DNA of 64,000 nucleotides from an uncultured Lachnoclostridium sp. (lineage in GTDB: Bacteria > Bacillota > Clostridia > Lachnospirales > Lachnospiraceae), in the NCBI GenBank assembly GCA_905212635.1, contig CAJMFH010000010.1:1-64000 (forward strand), in the 5' to 3' direction. Under the pieces are notes generated by a model. The model did not search any database, was not told the DNA's origin, and worked only from the letters and a program-made list of their open reading frames with translations. Position 1 is the stretch's first letter. Every line of letters begins with the position of its first letter. A program made the position numbers and the translations under genes. This document shows positions 25,590 through 33,368 of this stretch, one piece after another.

Positions 25590-28500
25590 ACAGAAGACAG
25601 TCATTGACCTGCGGGGATGCAACATCCTCGTGTCAGCGGCGGCAGGTTCCGGAAAGACGGCGGTGCTGATCGAGCGCATTGTGTCACAGGTGACCGATCC
25701 GGTCAATCCGGTCAATATCGACGAATTTGTTATTGTGACATTTACGAGACTCGCGGCAGCGCAGATGAAAGAAAAACTACAGACAGCACTCGAAAAGAAA
25801 TTGGAGGAAGACCCGGAAAATGTACATTTGCAGCGACAGGTCATGCTTCTTCCTGTTACACAGATTTCTACGATACATAGTTTTTGTGGCTACATCATAC
25901 AGAATTACTTCCACCAGACAGGGGTGGATCCCAGTTATCGTGTGGCAAATGATAACGAGTTAAATATGATCAAAGCGGATGTTCTCGCGGAACTTCTGGA
26001 AGAAGAATATACGAACTTAGACGAATCTTTTGTCGATATGGCGAAGATGGCGCGGTTTATTAAAAGTGATACCGAGATGGAAAAGATCATTCTTAAATTG
26101 TATTATGATGCGATGAGCGAGCCATTTCCGCAGGATTTCTTTGACCGTATGCAGCACTTTCTGGCATGCGGGAGCGAGGAGGAACTGGAGCAGACGGTAT
26201 TTGTTCAGAAAAACCTGCGGTATGTAAAAAATCTGATGAACGGGATCTATGACCAGTACGGACAGTGGATTTCGCTGTGTTATACGCAGGAAGGCCCGGA
26301 AGAATATGCGGCATTTTTGGAAAAAGAGCGGACGGAATTTGAAAATTTTGAAGAGATTTCTTCTTATGAAACGATGCGGAAACGGCTGGAGGCAGTTACG
26401 TTTGGCAGACTGCCTTCCAAACGGAATTCCCAGGCTGATCCGGAAAAAAAGGAAATCATTAAAAAGGGAAGAACGGACATTAAGGCGCTGCTGAAAAAAA
26501 TACAAGCCGATCTTTTTGGGGAAAGTCTGCCGGAGTTATGGGAGACGATGGAGCAGATGAAAGGAAAACTGCTGACATTTCTGTCTCTGGCGGAGAAATT
26601 CCGCGAACGCTTCCAGCAGGCAAAACGCGATAAAAACATCGTTGATTTCAATGATCTTGAACAGATGGCACTGGAAATTCTTGTAAAAAAAGAGGACGGA
26701 AAGATTGTGCGCACGCAGGCAGCAGAGGAACTTTCCGAGCAGTTTCACGAGATTATGATTGACGAATATCAGGATTCGAATCTGGTACAGGAACTTCTAC
26801 TGGGGAGTGTAGCCAAAGAAAACAACCGTTTTATGGTAGGTGATATCAAGCAGAGCATCTATCGTTTCCGTAATGCCAGACCGGATCTGTTTTTGGAGAA
26901 AATGAATACGTTTGAGACGACGGAGGGAGCGAAAAACCGTCTTGTCTTTCTGACAAAGAATTTCCGGAGCAGGGGTGTCGTGCTGGAGGCGACAAATGCC
27001 GTATTTACAGATATTATGCAGGAAGATTTCGGAGGGATCGCTTATGACAAAGAGGCGATGCTGTATCTGGGAGCTGATTTTCCCGAGACGGCAAAGCGGC
27101 ATGCCGACCATGTGACGGTGTATGGTATCCCTGATACAGCCGACAAAGAAACCGAGGCGCAGGTCATCGCGAAAGCGATCTCCGAGTACGTAAATTCGGA
27201 AGATCCAATGTATGTGCTTGGCGGGGACGGAGAGTACCGCCCGGCGCAGTATGGCGATGTTGCGGTGTTGATGCGTTCTACGAAAACGGAGGGACAGGAA
27301 CTTCTGGAGGTACTGAATGCGCACGGTATCCCGGCACATCTGGAAGCCAAAAGCGGATTTTTTGATACGCGGGAGATCCGTCTGATTGTGAGCCTTTTGA
27401 CAATTCTTGACAATCCTCGGCAGGATATTGCCCTGGCGGCGGTTCTGCGTGGGCCAATCGGTGGAATGAGTGACGATGATCTTGCTAAAATACGGGGAAA
27501 CAGCGACGAACATCAATTTTATGATGCCCTTTGCCATTACAGCGGCGAAGAGCAATTGGAAGAAAAAGTGGAGGATTTTCTGGAAAAACTGGAGCGATGG
27601 CGGGAAAAGACGACGTATACGCCGGTGCTTGGCATTTTAGAGGAAATTCTGGAAGAGACAAAACTGATGTATTTTCTGGAGACAATGGGAAATGGTTTGC
27701 AGCGAAGGGCAAATGTCGAACTACTCTTGGAGATGGCAAGAGAATTTGACCAGGGTTCGTACCAGGGACTCTACCAGTTTGTCCGTTATATCCGTGGGAT
27801 TAAAGAACGGGAAGAGGATTTTGGCGAAGTGAATCTGAGCGGCGACAAGGAAAATGTCGTGCAGATCATGACAATTCACAAAAGCAAAGGCCTTGAATTC
27901 CCAATCTGTTTTGTCGCGTCCATGCACAAAAAACTGGGAAAAGCGGAGCGCGATTTTGTCGTTGTCAACGGCGATGCCGGTATCGCGTCGGATGTGATCG
28001 ACAGTGAAAAAGGAACGAAGAAAAAGAGTATATTTTATAAGGCACTCAGCCGGCTCAATGCCAGCGAAGATCTTGCGGAAGAACTGCGAATCCTGTATGT
28101 GGCAATGACGAGAGCGAAGGAAAAACTGATCTTTACCGGAAGAGTGAGTGATACGATGTGGCAGGGAAACAGCGGATTTTACAGCAGGACGACGGCAGGA
28201 AATTATTTTGACTGGGTGCTTCCGGTTGCAGCCAGATCCCCGATTTTTGAGTATGTTGAAGTGGATGAAACGGAATTACAAAATTTGGAAATCTCGCGCC
28301 AGATGGATCAGATGCTGGATGAAAAAATGCTAAATAATTTTGACACATCTGTTGTATATGATAAAGAAACAGAAGAAACGCTGTACTTTATGGACGAGTA
28401 CCACCGTCAGATTGAAGAGGAAATACCGACAAAGGTTTCCGTCTCCGATCTGAAAAAGAAATCCATGGAAGAAGGCGAAGAAGACAATTTTACCGTTTTG

Positions 28501-29091
28501 TACAGCGACGCGCTGGAAAACCAGTCCCCGGTGCCGGCTTTTGCAAAGACCGAAACCGACGAAAACAATGCACTTGCCGGAGCAGGATATGGTACGGCAT
28601 GGCATCAGGTGATGGCATCACTTTGTTTTGCCAAAGCGGTGGATGAAAAAGAGGTGGAAAACCAGCTGGAAGATATGGTACAATCAGGTAGGATTCATGC
28701 ACAGGAAAAAGAATTTATCCGTCCATGGAAGATTGTAAAATTTTTACATTCTGGTCTGGGGCAGGCGATGACCGGAGCGGAGAAGAACGGAACGCTTTAC
28801 CGGGAACAGCCTTTTGTTACCAGTGTAACGGCACAGGAAGTACAGGAAACTTCCAGTGAAGAGCGGGTTCTGGTGCAGGGAATCATTGATGGATTTTATG
28901 AGACAGAGACCGGAATTGTGTTGATGGATTATAAGACCGATCATTTGGAAAAAGGGCAGGAAGAGGTATTGGTAAACCGTTACCGCACCCAGATGGAGGT
29001 GTACGCGGAGGCACTGGAAAAAATTACCGGGAAGCCGGTAGAAAAGAAAGTGCTGTATTCCTTTTCTCTCAACAAAGAAATTGAAGTGTAG
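25573..29091 (+). CDS. addA: AddAB helicase-nuclease, AddA subunit
   Basis: A 1172-residue UvrD-like helicase with a C-terminal nuclease. Q-motif WTNEQKTVI, Walker A SAAAGSGKTAVL (residues about 20-30), Walker B MIDEYQDSN (near 395), motif V/VI TIHKSKGLEFP and YVAMTRAKEKL, then the nuclease GIIDGFY...GIVLMDYKTDH near residue 1115. GAGGGAGGAGGG inside addB serves as its ribosome binding site. It unwinds and cuts broken DNA ends together with AddB. The length is close to Bacillus AddA (about 1230). Confidence 0.97.
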   Translation: MKWTNEQKTVIDLRGCNILVSAAAGSGKTAVLIERIVSQVTDPVNPVNIDEFVIVTFTRLAAAQMKEKLQTALEKKLEEDPENVHLQRQVMLLPVTQISTIHSFCGYIIQNYFHQTGVDPSYRVANDNELNMIKADVLAELLEEEYTNLDESFVDMAKMARFIKSDTEMEKIILKLYYDAMSEPFPQDFFDRMQHFLACGSEEELEQTVFVQKNLRYVKNLMNGIYDQYGQWISLCYTQEGPEEYAAFLEKERTEFENFEEISSYETMRKRLEAVTFGRLPSKRNSQADPEKKEIIKKGRTDIKALLKKIQADLFGESLPELWETMEQMKGKLLTFLSLAEKFRERFQQAKRDKNIVDFNDLEQMALEILVKKEDGKIVRTQAAEELSEQFHEIMIDEYQDSNLVQELLLGSVAKENNRFMVGDIKQSIYRFRNARPDLFLEKMNTFETTEGAKNRLVFLTKNFRSRGVVLEATNAVFTDIMQEDFGGIAYDKEAMLYLGADFPETAKRHADHVTVYGIPDTADKETEAQVIAKAISEYVNSEDPMYVLGGDGEYRPAQYGDVAVLMRSTKTEGQELLEVLNAHGIPAHLEAKSGFFDTREIRLIVSLLTILDNPRQDIALAAVLRGPIGGMSDDDLAKIRGNSDEHQFYDALCHYSGEEQLEEKVEDFLEKLERWREKTTYTPVLGILEEILEETKLMYFLETMGNGLQRRANVELLLEMAREFDQGSYQGLYQFVRYIRGIKEREEDFGEVNLSGDKENVVQIMTIHKSKGLEFPICFVASMHKKLGKAERDFVVVNGDAGIASDVIDSEKGTKKKSIFYKALSRLNASEDLAEELRILYVAMTRAKEKLIFTGRVSDTMWQGNSGFYSRTTAGNYFDWVLPVAARSPIFEYVEVDETELQNLEISRQMDQMLDEKMLNNFDTSVVYDKETEETLYFMDEYHRQIEEEIPTKVSVSDLKKKSMEEGEEDNFTVLYSDALENQSPVPAFAKTETDENNALAGAGYGTAWHQVMASLCFAKAVDEKEVENQLEDMVQSGRIHAQEKEFIRPWKIVKFLHSGLGQAMTGAEKNGTLYREQPFVTSVTAQEVQETSSEERVLVQGIIDGFYETETGIVLMDYKTDHLEKGQEEVLVNRYRTQMEVYAEALEKITGKPVEKKVLYSFSLNKEIEV

Positions 29092-29111
29092 ATCCGAAAG
29101 GAGTTTTTCAG

Positions 29112-29825
29112 ATGTATGAACAATTTGCCACTGTTTACGACGAAATGATGGAAGAAATTCCCTATGACGAATGGTTTGTAAAATTTCAGGAAATTCTGCA
29201 CGAACACGGGATAACGGGCGGTCATGTGTGTGAACTCGGATGTGGAACCGGTGAGATGGTAAGGCGGTTTGCAAAAGCCGGTTATGAAGTTACGGGAATT
29301 GATATTTCGCCTGATATGCTTGCCAAAGCGAGCGAAAAGACGGAAGGAATGGAAAAAATCTCATATTTTGAAGAAGATATGACAGATTTTTCGTTGCATA
29401 AACCCGCAGATGTGGTACTATGTATATGTGACTCCATGAATTATCTGCTTTCCGCAGACGAACTGGTTGCGATGTTTCGCTGCATCAAGCAAGCATTGGC
29501 AGAAAATGGTATTGCAATCCTTGATATGAAGACGGCGTATTGTTTTCAAAAAGTCATGGGAAATCAGACACGAGTCGATGAAACAGAAGAGGCATTGATG
29601 ATCTGGGACAATACTTACGACGAAGAAACCCGGATCAATGAATATCTGCTTACTATATTTACGGAAGATAAGGCGACAGGAATGTATGCCCGTTACGATG
29701 AATGCCACGAACAACGGGCGTATTCGGAGGACGAGATCAAAGCGTGTTTAAAAGAAACTTCTCTGCGGCCTGTAAAAAGCTGGACGGAAGATAAAATCAG
29801 AACGTACTTTGTGATTGAAAGATAA
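29112..29825 (+). CDS. Class I SAM-dependent methyltransferase
   Basis: A 237-residue Rossmann-fold methyltransferase. SAM-binding motif I CELGCGTGEMVRRFAKAGY (residues 38-56), acidic motif II GIDISPDML, then ADVVLCICDSMNYL as the motif IV region. The substrate cannot be read from the sequence; the closest general type is the small-molecule or tRNA-modifying DUF-type methyltransferase that often follows addA in clostridia. AAAGGAG precedes the ATG; the gene begins 20 bases after addA and ends 27 bases before the exported GH73 gene. Confidence 0.85.
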   Translation: MYEQFATVYDEMMEEIPYDEWFVKFQEILHEHGITGGHVCELGCGTGEMVRRFAKAGYEVTGIDISPDMLAKASEKTEGMEKISYFEEDMTDFSLHKPADVVLCICDSMNYLLSADELVAMFRCIKQALAENGIAILDMKTAYCFQKVMGNQTRVDETEEALMIWDNTYDEETRINEYLLTIFTEDKATGMYARYDECHEQRAYSEDEIKACLKETSLRPVKSWTEDKIRTYFVIER

Positions 29826-29852
29826 CGTGAGAAAAGAAAGGAAGGAAAAGAT

Positions 29853-31757
29853 ATGAAGTTACGAATTTCATTGTGGCTTTGTCTCTGCCTTGTGGTGAGT
29901 CTGGTTACACCACAGAGTATAGGCTGGCAGACCACAATCAGTTATGCGAGTGAGGCGGCATATGTGAAGACCGAAGGGGCAGATCTTAATATGCGTAGTG
30001 AGCCGAAACTGGGGAATAATGTAGTAGTGAAGATTCCCAATGGCTCTGCCGTTACCTATATAGAGGATGCCGGAACGGCGAATTCTTTGGACTGGGTGAA
30101 AATTTCCTACAACGGCACAGAGGGATATGTTGCTTCGAAATATATCATCAAAGGAACTGCTCCGACGGCAGCGCCAGCCGCAGTATCTACGACGACACCG
30201 ACCGCAGTGCCTACGACAGCACCAACGGCGGCACCTCAGCCGACGACCGTTACGGTATACCGCACAAAGGTAAGCTATAAGGCAGTTTCCGTAAAAGCGG
30301 CGACGGCAAAGAAAAATACCATCATTTACAAAAATACCGCAGGAAAAAAACGTACGGTAATGAAAAAGGGAAAAACGGTAACGATCCTTGGAGAAAAGAC
30401 CAAGGGAAAGACAAAATGGTTCCGTATCCAGTACAAAGTAAAAAAGAAAAAAGTAAAAGGGTACATAAAAGAAAACGATGTAAAAATGAACCTGAAATCT
30501 TCGGCAGCAGGACTTGTGACAGGCGTAAAAACCGCACTCCGTGTCCGCAAAAAACCGGGGAAACAAGGGGCTTATTACAAGATCCGGGGAAAAGAACTGG
30601 TTCTTGCCAAAAAGCAGTATGTGACGATCACCAAAGTAAGAACGGTGAAAAAGCAGAAATGGTATCAGATCGCTTTTGATTATTATGGAATCCCTTACAA
30701 AGGCTATGTACAGTCCAAATATATTAAATTGACAAAGAAAAAAGTGCAGAAGAAAGTGGCAGTGACGGTTCTCAGCCAGCAGGATTTTGAGGCGGAACTG
30801 ACGGCACAGGGCTTCCCGGATTCTTACAAAGATGCACTCCGTAAGCTCCATGCGTCGTATCCGTACTGGCAGTTTACCGCATACAAGACCGGCTTAGACT
30901 GGAATACGGTGGTTGAGCAGGAATGCAAACTTGGCAGAAGCCTGATCTCCAATTCCAAATCCGAAGCATGGAAGTCCAAAGAAGCCGGTGCGTACGATGA
31001 AGCGACCGGAAAATGGAAAGTATTTGACGGTTCCAGCTGGGTACAGGCATCCAGAGAAGCCGTAATGTATTATATGGATCCGCGGAATTTCCTTACGATC
31101 CAGGGAGTATTCCAGTTTGAGCAGCTGGAATACCAGTCACAGTACCAGACGGCAGATGGAGTGAAGAATATTCTGACCAATACACCGTTTGCCGCAGCTA
31201 CCTTCCAGTACACGGACGATCAGACGGGAGCGCAGAAAGAAATTTCGTATGTAAACGCATTTCTGGATGCGGCGAAAGATTCGGGAGTGAGTCCATATCA
31301 TCTGGCATCCCGCGTGAAACAGGAAGTGGTGACCGGTGCAACGACGACCAGTATCGCCGTAACCGGTACAACGACAGAATATCCGGGAATTTACAATTTC
31401 TATAATATTGGCGCGACGAGCGGTGCGACCCCTGCCCTCAATGGTTTGAAATGGGCAAGTACAGGAGATACCTATCTTCGTCCGTGGACGAACCCTTATC
31501 GTTCGATTGTCGGCGGTGCCCAGTACATCGGCAGCAATTATATCAACCGCGGACAAAATACCGGATATTTGCAGAAATTTAATGTAACACCAACCAGTAC
31601 ATACAATCATCAATATATGACCAATGTAGAGGCAGCAAACTCCGAGGCATTGAAAACGAAAAATGCGTACAATGGTATGCTTGACAGCACGCCACTCGTA
31701 TTTTCGATTCCGATTTATGACAATATGCCCGCTGTGAACTGTGCTGCACCAAAATAG
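29853..31757 (+). CDS. Secreted SH3-domain GH73-type N-acetylglucosaminidase
   Basis: A 634-residue exported protein: signal peptide to about residue 32, an SH3b domain (VKTEGADLNMRSEPK...YVASKYI), a Thr/Ala/Pro linker, two more basic SH3-like repeats, then a glucosaminidase domain from about 320. The latter contains YYMDPRNFL, FEQLEYQ, and the catalytic-type segment SPYHLASRVKQEV with Glu as the likely acid, then YNFYNIGA. The layout is that of peptidoglycan endo-beta-N-acetylglucosaminidases that trim glycan strands during growth or separation. GGAAGGAAAAG precedes the ATG. It probably shares a transcript with the gene at 31787. Confidence 0.85.
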   Translation: MKLRISLWLCLCLVVSLVTPQSIGWQTTISYASEAAYVKTEGADLNMRSEPKLGNNVVVKIPNGSAVTYIEDAGTANSLDWVKISYNGTEGYVASKYIIKGTAPTAAPAAVSTTTPTAVPTTAPTAAPQPTTVTVYRTKVSYKAVSVKAATAKKNTIIYKNTAGKKRTVMKKGKTVTILGEKTKGKTKWFRIQYKVKKKKVKGYIKENDVKMNLKSSAAGLVTGVKTALRVRKKPGKQGAYYKIRGKELVLAKKQYVTITKVRTVKKQKWYQIAFDYYGIPYKGYVQSKYIKLTKKKVQKKVAVTVLSQQDFEAELTAQGFPDSYKDALRKLHASYPYWQFTAYKTGLDWNTVVEQECKLGRSLISNSKSEAWKSKEAGAYDEATGKWKVFDGSSWVQASREAVMYYMDPRNFLTIQGVFQFEQLEYQSQYQTADGVKNILTNTPFAAATFQYTDDQTGAQKEISYVNAFLDAAKDSGVSPYHLASRVKQEVVTGATTTSIAVTGTTTEYPGIYNFYNIGATSGATPALNGLKWASTGDTYLRPWTNPYRSIVGGAQYIGSNYINRGQNTGYLQKFNVTPTSTYNHQYMTNVEAANSEALKTKNAYNGMLDSTPLVFSIPIYDNMPAVNCAAPK

Positions 31758-31786
31758 AAGGATTCCTTCAGAAATGGAGTGTCAGA

Positions 31787-33085
31787 GTGAAAAAAATAAT
31801 AGCAGTAATAAGTTTTCTGATTGCCTGCCTTGGCTTTCTGGCGGTTCCCGGCAAAAGTCTGGCGGCAAGTGCAATAGTTGAATTTTCAACCAATGCGACA
31901 GAGGTAAAAAAAGACGATACGGTTACTGTCGTGTGCCGTGTTACTTCTCAGGAGGGTTTTAACGATGTCAAAATGAAAGTGTCCTATGACAGTGACATTT
32001 TGCAGTTTATCGAAGGCGGTAAGAAAGTAAGCGGCGGCAATGGGCAATTGAGTATACAGTCCGTCGGAAATACGGAAACGGTAACTACGCGCACATACTC
32101 GCTGCAATTTCAGGCGATAGCAGAAGGATCGTCGGCAATTCAGACCGATGGCAAGCCGAAGGTACTTGACAGTGAAGGAAATAAACTGTCAATTTCTTCC
32201 AATCGTGTCGTGCTGGGTGTGACAGCGGAAGGCGCAGCGGCAGAAGGAGCCGCTGATCCGGCAGATCCCGCAGCGGCTGCCTCCGCGGCTCCGACTCCGA
32301 CGCCGGTTCCGTTAAATACCAATACGAAACTGAAAGGTCTGTCGTTTCATGCCATTTCCGTAGCACCTCAGTTTAGTACGGAGGTGCTGGAATATACGAT
32401 TAAAGTGGACTGCAACACGGACAAGCTGTATTACAACGCCATTCCGGCAAACGGAAAACAGCGCATCCGCCTCAAAGGAAATGAGGAACTGATGCCGGGC
32501 GAAAATGAGATGAAACTTGTGGTGACAGCGGAATCCGGCGACAAACGAACCTTTAAGTTAAAAGTAGTAAAAGAGACTGAATCCGAGACAAAAGTGCGCG
32601 AACAGCAGGAAAAAGGCACATCCAATATTACCTTTTCCGTATATGAGAAAGATGGATCCATCTACATTCAGAACCAGTACCAGTTTCAGGTTATGGATGT
32701 CAAAGATGACGAAGTAATCCCTTCTGGCTACGTAAAAACGACGGTTGATATTGATGGCAAAAGTGTACCTGCCTATACGATGCAGAATGATCTTGACAAT
32801 AATTACCTGTTGATGTATCTGAAAGGGGCATCGGATGAGCCGACCCTGTACCAGTACGATCGTCAGGAAAAGACGTTGCAGCGTTACACCGGAACAATGA
32901 CCCAGAAAGTCAATCAGGGCGGCAATGTGGCAAGCGAACTCGAAGTAAAACCAGAGACGTGGATGTACGGACTTATCATCGGTCTGTCAATCCTGGTACT
33001 TGCCCTGCTCATCATTATATTGAATATGATACTCCGCAGACGCTTGAACCGCGGCAAAAAGGAATTGAATGAAATGGACTTTTAA
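31787..33085 (+). CDS. Exported cohesin-like/cadherin-like beta-sandwich protein with membrane anchor
   Basis: A 432-residue protein starting at GTG with GGAG 8 bases upstream. Signal peptide (to about 26), a cohesin-like beta domain (SAIVEFSTNATEVKKDDTV...VSYDSDILQF), an Ala/Pro linker, a cadherin-like beta-sandwich domain near 185-265 (LKGLSFHAI...VAPQFSTEVLEYTIKV), a charged region, and one C-terminal membrane helix near 395-418 followed by a basic tail. It should sit on the outer face of the membrane within the wall. It follows the GH73 gene by 29 bases, suggesting a shared role in wall organisation or protein-protein contact; partners are unknown. Confidence 0.75.
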   Translation: MKKIIAVISFLIACLGFLAVPGKSLAASAIVEFSTNATEVKKDDTVTVVCRVTSQEGFNDVKMKVSYDSDILQFIEGGKKVSGGNGQLSIQSVGNTETVTTRTYSLQFQAIAEGSSAIQTDGKPKVLDSEGNKLSISSNRVVLGVTAEGAAAEGAADPADPAAAASAAPTPTPVPLNTNTKLKGLSFHAISVAPQFSTEVLEYTIKVDCNTDKLYYNAIPANGKQRIRLKGNEELMPGENEMKLVVTAESGDKRTFKLKVVKETESETKVREQQEKGTSNITFSVYEKDGSIYIQNQYQFQVMDVKDDEVIPSGYVKTTVDIDGKSVPAYTMQNDLDNNYLLMYLKGASDEPTLYQYDRQEKTLQRYTGTMTQKVNQGGNVASELEVKPETWMYGLIIGLSILVLALLIIILNMILRRRLNRGKKELNEMDF

Positions 33086-33368
33086 CCCCAGGGGAACGAT
33101 TCCGGAGAGCCGGGGGAAACACGGTATTTCGTCGTGCTTGCACGTAAGAAATATCGCGTTTTTCACGGCAGCCTGAGAATCAGGCTCCCCGCCCACAAAT
33201 GAGCATTTTTAGCCCTGTAAGGGCGGGGAAGAACACGAAGTGTTCGAAAATGCGAATGTGGGCGGGAACGGAATCGCAAATTTTGGCGGGAACGGAATCG
33301 TGAATGTGGGCGGAGTTCGAATCGTGATAAATGAACAAACATTATCAGTATAGAAAGGAATCGATAGA
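33086..33368 (+). other. Hairpin-rich intergenic region before clpC
   Basis: No gene. It holds a hairpin TATTTC...GTGC-TT-GCAC...GAAATA (around 33127-33154), a hairpin AGCCTGA-GAA-TCAGGCT (33171-33187), the three-way-junction element at 33188-33266, and imperfect direct repeats of a GGCGGGAACGGAATCG unit (33262-33330). The clpC ribosome binding site ends the region. No clear terminator T-run or consensus promoter was found. Confidence 0.6.
33188..33266 (+). repeat. Structured repeat element, copy A
   Basis: Outer stem CCCGCCCACA (33188-33197) with TGTGGGCGGG (33257-33266), inner stem GCATTTT (33203-33209) with AAAATGC (33247-33253), then two hairpins: GCCCT-GTA-AGGGC (33212-33224) and GAACAC-GAA-GTGTTC (33231-33245). 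It is preceded by GGCT. Copy B lies at 40467-40547 on the minus strand. Confidence 0.85.
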
